Shown: piece by piece, positions 28,181-38,945 of the stretch
Numbering within the stretch: the stretch's first letter is position 1
Layout of the letters: each line of letters starts with the position of its first letter
DNA from: Shouchella clausii
GTDB lineage: Bacteria > Bacillota > Bacilli > Bacillales > Bacillaceae_D
Assembly (NCBI RefSeq): GCF_001598215.1
Contig: NZ_BCXJ01000001.1
Coordinates: forward strand, 1,178,001-1,242,000
DNA length: 64,000 bases
Direction: 5' to 3'
Position numbers and translations under genes: made by a program
The notes under the pieces: generated by a model
Seen by the model: the letters and a program-made list of their open reading frames with translations, nothing else
What the model was told of the DNA's origin: nothing
Databases searched by the model: none

Positions 28181-29086
28181 TCAATGAAAATCCTTAAGTT
28201 TCGATTTTTTGTAGGCAAGTGGTGTCATGTTCATCACTTTTCGGAATCGAGCGATAAAATAGCTTGTGCTGTTAAAACCTACTTGATAAGCTACGTCCGT
28301 TACAGTTGCGTTTGGCTGCTGCAAGAGAGGCAAGCTTTTTTGGATACGGTAATCAGTAACGTATTGAAGGGGGGACGTTTTTAGCATTCGTTTAAAATAG
28401 CGGCAACATTCAGAGCGGCTTAGCTGCCCTGCCTTTGCTATATCATCTAAGGAAATGTTCTCTCCAAAGTGGCTATGAATCCATTGAAGCATTCCCTTTA
28501 CTCGTCGATTTTGCATCATCTTGTTCTGGTCGTATTCTAATCGCAGTCCATTTGAGATTAGAAGTTTCCATATTGCCACCATCTTGGTAGTGACATCAAT
28601 TTCATAATAAGGGGGCTGCTCTTCAATCGATCGATGGATGCTTAACGTACAGTCAATAATATTTTTCCCCCACCCTTCATCGGCACAAATATCCAAGTAG
28701 GGAAGGTTCGTCGCTTGAATGTATGGGCTAACATAAGTTGCAAAAAGCTCTTGCGGCAAAATGAAAGATGGATCGACATTAAGACAAATATAGCGACTAT
28801 TTAAATGAGGCAGACTTTCAGCCATGTGAAGGCTGCCGCTATTGATGAACACCCCATTCTTCTCATGAACAATAACCGTCTCATTATTGACATGAAAACG
28901 TACTTTTCCATTTGTTACAACGACAAATTGTAGCTCATCATGCCAATGAAGAGGAATATAGCCATTGCTGTTTTCTTTAATGGATGTATGATAGCAGGCA
29001 ATCGGCAAATCAACAGTTCGATGGGCTGTTTGTTCTTTTAAATGATCATCAATTTCAAAATGGATTGTCCCCACGTTCCACCTCAA
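28181..29086 (-). CDS. AraC family transcriptional regulator
   Basis: A 301-residue regulator. The N-terminal cupin-like sensor domain (about 15-165) has the [14 protein letters not shown] and [13 protein letters not shown] blocks. The C-terminal HTH pair (about 200-295) carries [23 protein letters not shown] and [22 protein letters not shown]. The start is TTG 29086, with AAGGA only two bases upstream, or GTG 29074, with GAGGTGG very close; neither has ideal spacing. It is divergent from an EamA transporter 91 bases away, so it probably regulates that gene. The inducer is unknown. Confidence 0.85.
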   Translation of the reverse strand: MRWNVGTIHFEIDDHLKEQTAHRTVDLPIACYHTSIKENSNGYIPLHWHDELQFVVVTNGKVRFHVNNETVIVHEKNGVFINSGSLHMAESLPHLNSRYICLNVDPSFILPQELFATYVSPYIQATNLPYLDICADEGWGKNIIDCTLSIHRSIEEQPPYYEIDVTTKMVAIWKLLISNGLRLEYDQNKMMQNRRVKGMLQWIHSHFGENISLDDIAKAGQLSRSECCRYFKRMLKTSPLQYVTDYRIQKSLPLLQQPNATVTDVAYQVGFNSTSYFIARFRKVMNMTPLAYKKSKLKDFH

Positions 29087-29177
29087 TATCCTTATACTTT
29101 TTCGTTCAATTCGCGTATCTTTAACGGCATTTTTCTTTTATTATAACACCATTATGATTGTAAAGGTGGAGAGAAAG

Positions 29178-30086
29178 ATGAGACGGTATGTAGGCCTCAT
29201 GCTCGTTTTAGTAGGAGCAGTATGTTGGGGGATGGGCGGAACCGTCGCCCAAAAATTGTTCCAGCAAGACGCTGTTAATATAAATTGGCTTGTGTCCATA
29301 AGGCTCTTAATTGCAGGAGCAATGTTATTAATTATACAACTCTTGTTAAAGAATCGGACGCAAATTTTAGGCGTTTGGAAAACAAAGCAATCAGCTGCAC
29401 GGCTTCTTACTTTTGGAATTTTTGGCATGCTTGCCGTCCAATATACGTACATGGCATCGATTAAAAATGGCAATTCGGCAGTTGCGACATTGCTGCAATA
29501 TTTAGCACCTGTCATGATCATTCTGTATATGGTAGTTCGCGGGCAAAATCGATTGACTAGGCGTGACCTGATTTATGTGTCTCTTGCTTTGACTGGTTGC
29601 TATCTTCTGTTAACAAATGGTTCCCTTTCCGAGCTTTCAGTGCCAGCTTCTGCGATTATTTGGGGAATTCTTTCAGGGGCTGCACTAGCCTTTTACACGT
29701 TGTATGCGGTTCCTTTGTTAAAACAGTACGATTCTCTTGTGATTGTCGGTTGGGCGATGCTAATTGGAGGTATGGCTTTAAGTGTGATTCATCCTCCGTG
29801 GCGGATTGGGGAGGCAACTTTTCAGCTAGAAACGTATCTACACCTTGGTTTTGTCATTTTTTTCGGAACGATGCTTGCTTTTTGGTTCTACATTGAAAGT
29901 TTGAATACCCTTTCTCCGAAAGAAACGAGTCTGCTTGGAAGTGCCGAACCATTAGCTGCGGTAGTGACGATGGTCATTTGGCTCCGTGAACCGTTCGGTG
30001 TTTTTCAATGGGGAGGGCTCGCTTGTATTCTTGCTATGATTTTTATAATGGCGTGGCAAAAAGAGGATGCGAAGGCCCAGACATAG
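29178..30086 (+). CDS. EamA/DMT family transporter
   Basis: A 302-residue inner-membrane protein with ten hydrophobic helices in two EamA repeats, each with a [20 protein letters not shown]- or [18 protein letters not shown]-like ending. Such proteins often export amino acids or metabolites. Start ATG 29178 has AAAGGTGGAGAG in front; ATG 29154 lacks a ribosome site. It is divergent from the AraC gene. It has no riboswitch, unlike the EamA gene at 8.5 kb. Confidence 0.85.
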   Translation: MRRYVGLMLVLVGAVCWGMGGTVAQKLFQQDAVNINWLVSIRLLIAGAMLLIIQLLLKNRTQILGVWKTKQSAARLLTFGIFGMLAVQYTYMASIKNGNSAVATLLQYLAPVMIILYMVVRGQNRLTRRDLIYVSLALTGCYLLLTNGSLSELSVPASAIIWGILSGAALAFYTLYAVPLLKQYDSLVIVGWAMLIGGMALSVIHPPWRIGEATFQLETYLHLGFVIFFGTMLAFWFYIESLNTLSPKETSLLGSAEPLAAVVTMVIWLREPFGVFQWGGLACILAMIFIMAWQKEDAKAQT

Positions 30087-30279
30087 AGATGGCCTCTATT
30101 GACAGGAAAGCACTCACTATTGGCTGTGAACGAAAGGGGAAACGGTTCTCACGAAACGCGAATGCCTTTTACGTTTTAAACGGAAGGAGAACGGCTAAAC
30201 TGGTGGTAGAGCATAAGGCAGCAGGCAAATGTGGTTGCTAGGTCGTTAACGAACCGACTTATGAAAGGAGAAGGTAACA

Positions 30280-31533
30280 GTGGCCAGTGAAAAGGAAATC
30301 CCAAAAGAATCAGGGGTAGATAACAGTGTAGCCGTACTCCGAGAAGGGTATTTATATGGCACGAACCGAGCCCAAGCATTTCAATCCGATCTTTTTAAAA
30401 CACGCTTGCTAGGGCAAGAAGCGATTTGTATACGTGGAGAGGAAGCAGCCGAACTGTTTTATGATAATGAAAAATTTAAGCGAGCAGGCGCAGCCCCAAA
30501 GCGGGTCGTAAAAACGCTATTTGGCAAAGGCGGCGTTCAAGCGCTTGATGGGGAAGCACACCATCATCGAAAAGCGATGTTTATGTCGCTCATGTCGAAA
30601 GAAACGCTAAAAGACATTCGCGCTATGGCTTCAAAACAATGGGAACTAGCCGCTCAAAGATGGCAGAACCAACCAAAGGTCGTTTTGTATGAAGAAGCGC
30701 AAGAAGTAATGTGCCGGACTGCGTTCGAATGGGCTGGGATTCCCCTTGAGGAAGATGAAGTGAAAGAGAAAGCGGAGTGGTTTCGTGCCATGATTGAAGC
30801 GCCAGCGGCGATCGGGCCAGCCCATTGGAAAGGACGGCGCAACCGGGGCAAAGCCGAAAGTTGGGTGAAGGAGCTTGTGGAGGATGTCCGTACGGGCAAG
30901 CGACAAGCAGCAGAAGGAAAAACTTTGCATACCATGTCGTTCCATCGCGAATTAAATGGCGAATGGATGGACGGCCAAACAGCAGCAGTCGAAATCATCA
31001 ATATCCTCCGGCCAATTGTGGCCATTTCCATCTACATTTGCTTCACGGCACTCGCTGTCCATCAATACCCGCAAGAACGGGAAAAGCTCGGATCAGACGA
31101 AGAAAAATTACAGCATTTTGTCCAAGAAGTCAGGCGCTTCTATCCATTTTTCCCTTTTGTGCCTGCGCGACCAATCAAGGATTTTACGTGGAATGGCTAC
31201 CCATTTAAGAAAGGCACATTAGTGCTTCTCGATTTATATGGGACCAATCATCATCCGAAGCTCTGGGACAATCCCGAACAGTTTCGGCCAGATCGCTTTA
31301 CAACATGGAACAAAAGCCCGTTTGCCTTTATTCCCCAAGGGGGAGGCGATCGCAATACTGGACATCGTTGCGCAGGCGAATGGATCACAATTGAGATTAT
31401 GAAAGAAAGTTTGGATTTTCTTGTCAATAGAATCGATTATACCGTGCCTGAACAAGATTTACGTTTTCGCTTTAACGAAATGCCCGCTTTGCCCCATAGC
31501 CATTTTGTGATGACGAATGTCCGCTTTCAATAA
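30280..31533 (+). CDS. cypC: CYP152-family fatty acid peroxygenase (cytochrome P450)
   Basis: A 417-residue H2O2-using P450 that hydroxylates fatty acids at the alpha or beta carbon without a reductase partner. It resembles B. subtilis CypC/YbdT along its length. The active-site Arg that binds the substrate carboxylate is in NILRPIVAIS (about residue 245), the ExxR is in VQEVRRFYPF, and the heme Cys is in DRNTGHRCAGE (about 367). GTG 30280 follows AAAGGAGAAGG. It is a single-gene unit ending in a strong terminator. It could instead act as an OleT-like decarboxylase. Confidence 0.93.
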   Translation: MASEKEIPKESGVDNSVAVLREGYLYGTNRAQAFQSDLFKTRLLGQEAICIRGEEAAELFYDNEKFKRAGAAPKRVVKTLFGKGGVQALDGEAHHHRKAMFMSLMSKETLKDIRAMASKQWELAAQRWQNQPKVVLYEEAQEVMCRTAFEWAGIPLEEDEVKEKAEWFRAMIEAPAAIGPAHWKGRRNRGKAESWVKELVEDVRTGKRQAAEGKTLHTMSFHRELNGEWMDGQTAAVEIINILRPIVAISIYICFTALAVHQYPQEREKLGSDEEKLQHFVQEVRRFYPFFPFVPARPIKDFTWNGYPFKKGTLVLLDLYGTNHHPKLWDNPEQFRPDRFTTWNKSPFAFIPQGGGDRNTGHRCAGEWITIEIMKESLDFLVNRIDYTVPEQDLRFRFNEMPALPHSHFVMTNVRFQ

Positions 31534-31536
31534 AAC

Positions 31537-31572
31537 GTGTGCCTCTTTAATGTTAAAGAGGCACGCTTTTTT
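31537..31572 (+). terminator. Terminator after the P450 gene
   Basis: GTGCCTCTTTAA (31539-31550) pairs perfectly with TTAAAGAGGCAC (31553-31564), followed by a T run. Confidence 0.92.
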
Positions 31573-31983
31573 ATGTTGCCAGCGAGGTTAACGAACTCGA
31601 TTCATACACTCGCAATTTGCCTTAACCAATAAGTGTTTGGCCGTTATTTTACTCGATTCATAAAACTAGAACCCATTCGTTTTTCTATGTTTCAAATTAG
31701 CTTTATAACGTGAAATCGATTCATTAGGCCATTCCCAAAAGCTTGCGCCTTGAGCTGTGAGATACCTGTGAAGGAACATGGTGAAGTCTATATGAAGGTG
31801 GGTGAGATCACCGACTTCACCCCATCTGCTCCGGTTCATGTATGGTTCGGTGGTAAGGCTGTTATTATGAATGTTTTTCCTGACACTTGCTTACCGGTTT
31901 TCACCTGTTAGCCCCGTTATTTGCAAGCTTAAATGATGGAAGCCGCTGAAGCTTTAACATTATGCTTAAAAAGGGAGGAGAAA
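31573..31983. other. Gene-free structured region
   Basis: No convincing gene. CGATTCAT recurs three times, at 31598-31605, 31654-31661 and 31717-31724; the first two copies share the longer ACTCGATTCATA. From 31780 to 31821 there is a 9-bp perfect inverted repeat, GGTGAAGTC with GACTTCACC, holding an inner GGTG-AGAT-CACC stem, then CCGGTTCATGTATGGTTCGG. An open frame with ATG 31792 reads 39 codons but has no good ribosome site. It may be a decayed mobile element or a structured RNA. Confidence 0.4.
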
Positions 31984-32097
31984 GTGGAGTACAGCACCCG
32001 ATTTTCCAAGCAGCCAGTAGGAAAGGGCACAAAATTTTTTCAAAAGAACTTTTTTAACGGTTGTCCTTACAGAAAATCACGTTTAGTGTATACTTGA
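31984..32097 (+). CDS. Possible small basic protein (37 aa)
   Basis: GTG 31984 lies five bases after GGAGG of AAAAAGGGAGGAGAAA, one of the strongest ribosome sites in this part of the window. The frame runs 37 codons to TGA 32095 and encodes a basic, aromatic peptide beginning MEYSTRFSKQPVGKGTKFF. No family is recognised. Its last codons overlap the promoter of the next gene. It could be a true small protein or a relic. Confidence 0.35.
   Translation: MEYSTRFSKQPVGKGTKFFQKNFFNGCPYRKSRLVYT
32066..32094 (+). promoter_or_regulatory. Probable promoter of the yvcD-trxB region
   Basis: CTTACA (32066-32071, 4/6), a 17-base spacer and TATACT (32089-32094, 5/6) stand 40 bases before the yvcD start. 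Confidence 0.55.
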
Positions 32098-32134
32098 CGA
32101 TAGATAGATAATTTGCTTGGAGGGACAAGCTTAC

Positions 32135-33184
32135 ATGAGCGACGGATCGAAAGAAGATTCAAGGACCATTGTTCCGTTTTACCAAAATGGGGATTACTTT
32201 TTTCATAGAGGATTGCAAGCTTTTCACAAAAAACATTTAAATCGGGCTGCAAAACTGCTAGAGCGGGCAGTGAAGCTTACTGCCTCTGAACCGATTTTTA
32301 AAATACAGTTGGCTGCAGTGCTGTCAGAACTTGGGGAGTATGGGAGGTCGAATGATCTCTTACAATCCGTGCTGGCAAGCTCCGGCAATCAACAGCCTGT
32401 TTGCCATTTTTTTATTGCCAATAATGAAGTGTATATGGGCCACTTTTATCAGGCTGAAAAGCATGTGCGCCTCTATTTAGAAAAAGAGCCAAACGGGCAG
32501 TTTGCTGAAGAAGCACATGAATTGCTTGAGCTATTTGAAGATGACCCTTTTATGGAGGAAGAAGCCAGTTCGGAACCGTTTTTAGACGACCATGAACAGG
32601 CATGGCTTCTTTTGCGAAAAGGGCAAGCAGAGCTGGCGGTGCCGTTGCTTGAGTCAATCGTTAGCAAGCACCCTCGTTTGTGGGCTGCGCAAAATCATCT
32701 CGCCGAAGCGTTATTTTGCATCGGTGAAACCGAAAGAGCGTTTACCATTTGCCAGGAAGTGCTCGATAAGGATCAGGGCAACTTGTTGGCATTATGCAAT
32801 CTCGCATTATTTTACTTTGAAATGGGCTATACTAAAGAGGCGAAATGGTATCGTGAGCGGCTTGCAAGCGTTTATCCTCTTGATTCAGGTCACGCTGCAC
32901 GCCTTGTCCAAGTGCTATGTGCCCTTGGAAATTATAAAGAAGTCCTTTCACGGCCTTTTCCCACTGATGCGGATGAAGAAGCAGCCCTTTTGCGGTGTTA
33001 CGGTGTCGCTTCCTACCATGAACAAAATGAAAAAGCCGCTTTAGAGCATTTGAAAAAAGCGGCAGCGCTTGGCGACGGAGCTTCGAAACAGCTGGTGGAA
33101 GCGGTGGCCAACAAACAATCAGACGATATTTCGTTTACATTGTTTGCCGAACGTGGCTTCTTGAGCAGAACATTAGACAGTTAG
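32135..33184 (+). CDS. yvcD: TPR repeat protein YvcD-like
   Basis: A 349-residue soluble protein of tetratricopeptide repeats, clearest at about 25-120 (HLNRAAKLLERAVKL) and 160-330 (ENEKAALEHLKKAAALGDGA). No enzyme motif. B. subtilis YvcD, also next to trxB, is longer (484 residues). Start ATG 32135 has GGAGGG 10 bases upstream. The B. subtilis neighbour cwlO (yvcE) is absent: trxB follows directly. A binding or scaffold role is likely; the partner is unknown. Confidence 0.75.
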   Translation: MSDGSKEDSRTIVPFYQNGDYFFHRGLQAFHKKHLNRAAKLLERAVKLTASEPIFKIQLAAVLSELGEYGRSNDLLQSVLASSGNQQPVCHFFIANNEVYMGHFYQAEKHVRLYLEKEPNGQFAEEAHELLELFEDDPFMEEEASSEPFLDDHEQAWLLLRKGQAELAVPLLESIVSKHPRLWAAQNHLAEALFCIGETERAFTICQEVLDKDQGNLLALCNLALFYFEMGYTKEAKWYRERLASVYPLDSGHAARLVQVLCALGNYKEVLSRPFPTDADEEAALLRCYGVASYHEQNEKAALEHLKKAAALGDGASKQLVEAVANKQSDDISFTLFAERGFLSRTLDS

Positions 33185-33227
33185 CTGTTTCTTTCGCTAC
33201 GATGGAAGCAGATAACTTGAAGAGTAG

Positions 33228-34193
<966 letters not shown>

Positions 34194-34325
34194 TCGTGGA
34201 TGGCGAATTTGCTTTAAAGGGGTAAACCGTCATCAGCTTTTAAAGGCGCTGTAATGCAATTGAAATAACGGTTCCTTTATAATAGAAACAGTAATTGACC
34301 CCCTTTTTTAAATATAGCTTCATTT

Positions 34326-34351
34326 AGGCGCAGATTTCTGCGCCTTTTTTT
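34326..34351 (+). terminator. Terminator after trxB
   Basis: AGGCGCA (34326-34332) pairs with TGCGCCT (34339-34345), then seven T. It lies 130 bases after the trxB stop. Confidence 0.85.
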
Positions 34352-34381
34352 AGGTTAAACAGAACAAAATAAGCGCCATCA

Positions 34382-34410
34382 TTGTCGCCTCTCTTAATTA
34401 CTTGTATACT
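34382..34410 (+). promoter_or_regulatory. SigA promoter of yvcI-rapZ-yvcK-whiA-crh
   Basis: TTGTCG (34382-34387, 4/6), a 17-base spacer and TATACT (34405-34410, 5/6) lie 20 bases before yvcI. Confidence 0.7.
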
Positions 34411-34429
34411 ATAAAATGAGGAACGCGAG

Positions 34430-34927
34430 GTGAGAGGCTTGCAGCGAATAACCAATTGCATACTGGCAACAGCGGATCAATGTTTAATGCTTCAAAAGCC
34501 AAGCCGCGGCTGGTGGGTAGCTCCAGGTGGAAAAATGGAGCATGGCGAATCGATTAAAGAAGCTGTTGTCCGTGAATTTCGGGAAGAAACGGGATTATCT
34601 GTTAAAGATCCTGAATTGCGTGCAGTGACAACGGTGGTCATTGTAGGCGAAGGGCAAACAATCGAAGATGAGTGGATGATGTTCTCTTTTCTTGCCAGCA
34701 GCTATGAAGGCACGATGCTTGATCAGTCTCCAGAAGGGAAGCTTGTCTGGCAAAAACGTGATGCGCATGCGCATTTGCCAATGGCAGAAGGGGACCACCA
34801 TGTCTTTAACCACATTTTAAATCACAAAGGCGTTTTATACGGAACGTTTTATTATACAAAGGATTATAAGCTGATTGATTATCGACTTGATCCGAAACCG
34901 TTGCAAGAGAAAGGGGCAGCACTATGA
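34430..34927 (+). CDS. yvcI: Nudix hydrolase YvcI
   Basis: A 165-residue MutT-like hydrolase. The Nudix box [23 protein letters not shown] (about residues 30-52) supplies the Mg-binding Glu residues. Homologues often remove triphosphates or 8-oxo nucleotides; the substrate of YvcI is not settled. GTG 34430 is chosen because the LQRITNC block matches B. subtilis YvcI from that start; TTG 34439 is an alternative. It overlaps rapZ by four bases and leads the operon. Confidence 0.9.
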   Translation: MRGLQRITNCILATADQCLMLQKPSRGWWVAPGGKMEHGESIKEAVVREFREETGLSVKDPELRAVTTVVIVGEGQTIEDEWMMFSFLASSYEGTMLDQSPEGKLVWQKRDAHAHLPMAEGDHHVFNHILNHKGVLYGTFYYTKDYKLIDYRLDPKPLQEKGAAL

Positions 34928-35814
34928 ACCAGTCTGAAGTCGAGATCGTCATTATCACCGGTATGTCTGGCGCTGGAAAGACCGTTGCTGTCCGAAGCTT
35001 TGAGGATTTAGGCTATTATTGTATCGACAACTTGCCCCCAGTCTTGCTGCCGAAGTTTATCGAACTGATTGAGGGCGGAATCGATAAAGTCACAAAAGTG
35101 GCGCTTGTCATGGATTTACGAGGCCAGTCCTTTTTTGATGAATTGTTCAAAGCAATTGATGAACTGAATGAGACGCCGGCAAGTAGACTTAAAATCCAAA
35201 TTTTGTATTTGGATGCAAAAGATTCTAAACTTGTGCAGCGCTATAAAGAAACAAGGCGTACACATCCGTTAGCCAAAGGGGGCCTGCCTCTCGAAGGCAT
35301 TCAAAAAGAGCGGAATTTGCTTGAAGAAATAAAAGGCCGCGCCCAGCAAATCATTGATACGACGGAGTTAAAGCCACTCCAGCTACGTGAAAAAATTATG
35401 CAGCGTTTTGCTGCGAACGACCGCCAAGCATTTGCTGTCCACTTTGTTTCATTTGGTTTCAAATACGGCATTCCGATTGATGCTGATTTAGTATTTGATG
35501 TCCGTTTTTTGCCGAACCCTCACTACATTGAAGATTTGCGGCCAAAAACGGGATTGCAGACAGAAGTGTCCTCTTATGTGTTAAAATGGAAAGAAACAAA
35601 ACAATTTGTGGAGAAGCTGACTGATTTATTTGACTTTATGCTTCCCCATTACAAACGGGAAGGGAAAAGCCAAGTTGTCATCGGAATCGGCTGCACAGGC
35701 GGCCAGCACCGGTCCGTAACATTGGCTGAATACTTTTGTGCTCATTACGAAGCGAAATATAATGCGTATACGAGCCACCGCGATATTAACAAACGGAAGG
35801 CGAGCAGCCGATGA
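34924..35814 (+). CDS. rapZ: RapZ/YvcJ family nucleotide-binding protein
   Basis: A 296-residue P-loop protein (Walker A GMSGAGKT at about residues 13-20; C-terminal domain with [12 protein letters not shown]). E. coli RapZ is an RNA adaptor controlling glmS through small RNAs. B. subtilis YvcJ hydrolyses GTP and affects competence; its RNA role is not shown. It overlaps yvcK. The product of the next gene, YvcK, also acts at amino-sugar metabolism. Confidence 0.94.
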   Translation: MNQSEVEIVIITGMSGAGKTVAVRSFEDLGYYCIDNLPPVLLPKFIELIEGGIDKVTKVALVMDLRGQSFFDELFKAIDELNETPASRLKIQILYLDAKDSKLVQRYKETRRTHPLAKGGLPLEGIQKERNLLEEIKGRAQQIIDTTELKPLQLREKIMQRFAANDRQAFAVHFVSFGFKYGIPIDADLVFDVRFLPNPHYIEDLRPKTGLQTEVSSYVLKWKETKQFVEKLTDLFDFMLPHYKREGKSQVVIGIGCTGGQHRSVTLAEYFCAHYEAKYNAYTSHRDINKRKASSR

Positions 35815-36797
35815 AAAAGAAGGTAGTTGTCATAGGAGGAGGAACGGGGCTTTCCGTGATTTTGCGCGGGCTGAAGACGTTTCCAGTCGATATTACTGCG
35901 ATTGTGACTGTTGCAGATGATGGTGGTAGCTCAGGCATTCTTCGCAAAGAGCTTGATATCCCCCCGCCTGGGGATGTGCGAAATGTGCTTGTTGCCCTTG
36001 CTGAAGTGGAACCACTTGTGGAAGAACTGTTTCAACACCGTTTTTCAAGTGGAGACGGGCTAAGCGGACATTCACTCGGAAATCTGCTGCTAGCAGGAAT
36101 GACATCCATTACAGGCAATTTTCAAAAAGGGATTTCGGCGATAAGTCGAGTATTGAATGTAAGAGGGCGTGTGCTTCCAGCCGCAAACGAGAGCATTGTC
36201 CTTCACGCAGAAATGCACGATGGCTCGATCGTCTCCGGAGAATCAAGCATCCCCCTTGCAGCTAAAGGGATTAAGCGCGTTTATTTGTCTCCAGAGCATG
36301 TATCGCCTCTACCTGAAACGCTTGACGCCCTTCATGAAGCCGATTTAATTGTACTTGGTCCTGGCTCCCTCTATACGAGCATTGTCCCGAATTTGCTCGT
36401 CCCTGGTATTAAGGAAGCCATTGCTGCTTCGAAAGCGAAGAAAGCATATATTTGCAATGTGATGACACAGGCAGGCGAAACAGACGGGTACAGCGCTTCT
36501 GATCATTTACAAGGCTTGTTTAATCATTGTGGCGGCCAATTGGTTGAGTACATCTTAGTCAATAGCACGACAATCTCTGAGAGCGTCCGCTCTCTTTATC
36601 GCTTAGAAAAAGCGGAACAGGTTGTCGTCGACAGTGATATCCTTGAATCAATGGGGGTAACGCCTATCAAAGGCCGTTTTGTCCTTGAGGCGAATCAAAA
36701 ATTGCGCCATGATGCGATGAAGGTATCAAAAGCACTAATGAGTTTGCTGGAAGAAAAGGAACAACAACCGACATATCGGGAACGAAACCGTTGTTAG
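35811..36797 (+). CDS. yvcK: Gluconeogenesis/cell wall factor YvcK (GlmR)
   Basis: A 328-residue CofD-like Rossmann protein. It starts [18 protein letters not shown], followed by [17 protein letters not shown] and later [17 protein letters not shown]. In B. subtilis it binds UDP-GlcNAc, stimulates GlmS and is needed for growth on gluconeogenic carbon. ATG 35811 overlaps the rapZ stop. It lies between rapZ and whiA, as in most Firmicutes. Confidence 0.94.
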   Translation: MKKKVVVIGGGTGLSVILRGLKTFPVDITAIVTVADDGGSSGILRKELDIPPPGDVRNVLVALAEVEPLVEELFQHRFSSGDGLSGHSLGNLLLAGMTSITGNFQKGISAISRVLNVRGRVLPAANESIVLHAEMHDGSIVSGESSIPLAAKGIKRVYLSPEHVSPLPETLDALHEADLIVLGPGSLYTSIVPNLLVPGIKEAIAASKAKKAYICNVMTQAGETDGYSASDHLQGLFNHCGGQLVEYILVNSTTISESVRSLYRLEKAEQVVVDSDILESMGVTPIKGRFVLEANQKLRHDAMKVSKALMSLLEEKEQQPTYRERNRC

Positions 36798-36816
36798 GGC
36801 GGCAAAAAAGCCGCCC
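36797..36816 (+). other. Intercistronic hairpin between yvcK and whiA
   Basis: GGGCGGC (36797-36803) pairs perfectly with GCCGCCC (36810-36816) around six A. No T tract follows, so it is more likely an mRNA-stability or partial-pause element than a terminator. Confidence 0.6.
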
Positions 36817-36840
36817 TTCATGAAAGAGAGGGTGAGAGGC

Positions 36841-37815
36841 GTGTCTTTTGCCGCGAATGCCAAAAAAGAACTGACGCAGCTTGAGCTTGTTTCTTGCTGT
36901 GCTCGGGCAGAGCTTTCTGCCCTCATCCGGATGAACGGGTCGCTGTCGCTTGGCAATAAGCAAGTCGGTCTAGACATAACAACCGAAAATGCAGCCATTG
37001 CCAGACGGATTTACACACTTATCAAACATCTATACCCTAATATCCACATTGAGTTGCTTGTTCAAAAGAAAATGCGCTTAAAAAAGAATAATGTTTACAT
37101 GGTGCGCATTTCCAAAGAAGCGCGCCAGTTACTTGAGGATTTGCGCATTCTGAACGGGTCTTTTCAATTTATTCGTGACATTTCTCCGGAAATTGTAAAA
37201 GAGTCTTGTTGCAAACGTGCCTATTTGCGGGGGGCTTTTTTAGCGGGCGGCTCTATTAACCATCCAGAAACGTCTTCTTACCATTTAGAAATCTTTTCGC
37301 TTTATGAAGAGCATAACCAAGCAATATGTGAACTGATGAACGGATTTTCCCTTTCGGCTAAAACGCTTGAACGGAAAAAAGGATTTATTACTTACTTAAA
37401 AGAAAGCGAAAAGATAACGGAATTCCTGAATATCATTGGCGCCCACCAAGCACTTCTTTATTTTGAAGACGTCCGCATTATGAAAGATATGCGCAACTCT
37501 GTTAACCGGCTTGTGAATTGTGAAACGGCCAATTTAAACAAAACCGTTGGGGCTGCCCTCCGCCAAGTAGAGAACATTCGTTTTATTGATAAAACGATTG
37601 GCTTGGAAAATTTGCCGCCAAAACTCCAGGAAGTCGCTAAGCTCCGAGTAAAGCACCAAGATGTGACGTTGAAAGAACTAGGGGAAATGATGCAGGGCGG
37701 GAAAGTGAGCAAGTCAGGTATAAACCACCGGCTCCGTAAGATTGACGAATTTGCGGACAAGCTCCGTAACGGCACGTTTGATGCCAAAAAATTAAATACG
37801 CATAGGGGGAAATGA
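36841..37815 (+). CDS. whiA: DNA-binding protein WhiA
   Basis: A 324-residue protein joining a LAGLIDADG-like N-terminal domain (about 1-210; [25 protein letters not shown]) to a C-terminal helix-turn-helix (about 240-310; [29 protein letters not shown]). It affects division and chromosome segregation in B. subtilis. GTG 36841 is the start: AGAGAGGGTGAGAGG precedes it and homologues begin with MSFA. ATG 36820 is too close to the hairpin and not conserved. Confidence 0.95.
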   Translation: MSFAANAKKELTQLELVSCCARAELSALIRMNGSLSLGNKQVGLDITTENAAIARRIYTLIKHLYPNIHIELLVQKKMRLKKNNVYMVRISKEARQLLEDLRILNGSFQFIRDISPEIVKESCCKRAYLRGAFLAGGSINHPETSSYHLEIFSLYEEHNQAICELMNGFSLSAKTLERKKGFITYLKESEKITEFLNIIGAHQALLYFEDVRIMKDMRNSVNRLVNCETANLNKTVGAALRQVENIRFIDKTIGLENLPPKLQEVAKLRVKHQDVTLKELGEMMQGGKVSKSGINHRLRKIDEFADKLRNGTFDAKKLNTHRGK

Positions 37816-37818
37816 GGA

Positions 37819-38073
37819 ATGGCGCAAAAAGAAGTAACCATCCAACTTAAGTCAGGTCTGCAGGCTCGGCCTGCGGCGATGTTTGTCCAAGAAGCCAATC
37901 GATTTTCGTCTGAAGTGTTTATTGTAAAAGACAATGCCAAAGTCAATGCGAAAAGCATCATGGGGTTAATGGGCTTGGCGCTTGGCAAAGGCACGACGAT
38001 TACGATTGTCACAGAAGGGCACGATGAAAAAGAAGCACTGGATGCCTTGGTTGCTTATGTTGAAAACGATTAA
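37819..38073 (+). CDS. crh: Catabolite repression HPr-like protein Crh
   Basis: An 84-residue HPr paralogue. The active-site His15 of HPr is replaced by Gln in SGLQARPA, so it cannot pass PTS phosphate, while Ser46 is kept in KSIMGLMGLALGKG. HprK phosphorylates that Ser, and Crh-Ser-P then acts as a CcpA co-repressor. hprK is in the same window. It follows whiA by three bases. The Gln makes Crh rather than HPr certain. Confidence 0.96.
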   Translation: MAQKEVTIQLKSGLQARPAAMFVQEANRFSSEVFIVKDNAKVNAKSIMGLMGLALGKGTTITIVTEGHDEKEALDALVAYVEND

Positions 38074-38230
38074 TGGGTAGCCGGCCATTTTAGAAATCAA
38101 CTCCTAGCCTAGCTCGTAACAACAGATGCGGGCTACAGGAACGTGCTATTCCTTGTTATTGCCGAATGGAACGAAAGGTTCTTCTCGAGCAGGTAAAGCG
38201 ACGAGAGGACGGGTATTTCCGAATAGAAAC

Positions 38231-38265
38231 ATAAAAAGCCAGTTGAGCACACGCTCAACTGGCTT
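38231..38265 (-). terminator. Terminator of the opuC operon (also a hairpin after crh)
   Basis: AAGCCAGTTGAGC (38236-38248) pairs perfectly with GCTCAACTGGCTT (38253-38265) around ACAC. The run of A before it on the forward strand gives the T tract for the reverse-strand opuC transcript. Forward-strand crh transcripts meet the same stem but few T. Confidence 0.88.
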
Positions 38266-38282
38266 AAGCTGCTTTAACGCGG

Positions 38283-38945
38283 TTAACTGGTTTGTGGCTT
38301 CGATTGTTTGAACGGATGTAGCTTTCTTTCAATCCAGCCCATTAACATGTCTGCAATAATCGCCATAAAGGCAGTTGGAATGGCGCCAGCAAGAATAATC
38401 GCCATCCCATCTGTGGCGTTTGTCCCTGTCAAAATGATTTCGCCAAGTCCGCCTGCACCGACAAAAGCGCCAATAGCAGCAATGCCAATCCCGACGACAA
38501 GGGCATTGCGTAGGCCAGCCATAATGACGCTGATTGCCAATGGGAGCTCAACCATGCGCAATAGCTGAAAACGTGTCATGCCACTTGCACGCCCAGCCTC
38601 AACAAGAGCTTGGTCGACACCTTTCATGCCGACATACGTGTTTTGTGTAATCGGTAAAATTGAATAAAGAAATAACGTCATGACAGCAGTGTTGGGTCCG
38701 AGGCCAAGGACGAGCATAAGGACGGCGATCATGCCAAGAGCAGGAATGGTCTGAATGATGTTCCCGATAGCAAGAACCCAGCCGCTTAAGCGCCCATATT
38801 TGGCAATGAGCACGCCAAGGGGAATCGAAACAATCGCCGCAAAAAGGACGCCATAGGCAGCCATAAGAAAGTGGCGGTAAAATTGTGCCGCAATGTAGCC
38901 GCTGTTTTGGGAAACGTATGTGATGAATTCCTGGAACGTGTCCAT
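38283..38945 (-). CDS. opuCD: Osmoprotectant ABC transporter permease OpuCD-like
   Basis: A 220-residue permease of the OpuC/OpuB betaine-carnitine-choline uptake system. About five membrane helices, with the EAA loop GMKGVDQALVEAGRASGMTRFQLL that contacts the ATPase. It is the last gene of opuCA-CB-CC-CD on the reverse strand; ATG 38945 touches the opuCC stop. OpuB is a close relative, so the exact substrate range (choline only or many) is not determined. Confidence 0.9.
   Translation of the reverse strand: MDTFQEFITYVSQNSGYIAAQFYRHFLMAAYGVLFAAIVSIPLGVLIAKYGRLSGWVLAIGNIIQTIPALGMIAVLMLVLGLGPNTAVMTLFLYSILPITQNTYVGMKGVDQALVEAGRASGMTRFQLLRMVELPLAISVIMAGLRNALVVGIGIAAIGAFVGAGGLGEIILTGTNATDGMAIILAGAIPTAFMAIIADMLMGWIERKLHPFKQSKPQTS

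Noticed and set aside
30087-30279. Possible promoter TTGACA at about 30099 before the P450 gene
   Set aside because: No acceptable -10 element lies 16-18 bases downstream.
31750-31860. Possible 3' end of a group II intron
   Set aside because: GAGCTGTGAG and CATGTATGGTTC superficially recall domain V, but they lie about 90 bases apart rather than within 34, and the expected complementary strand is missing.
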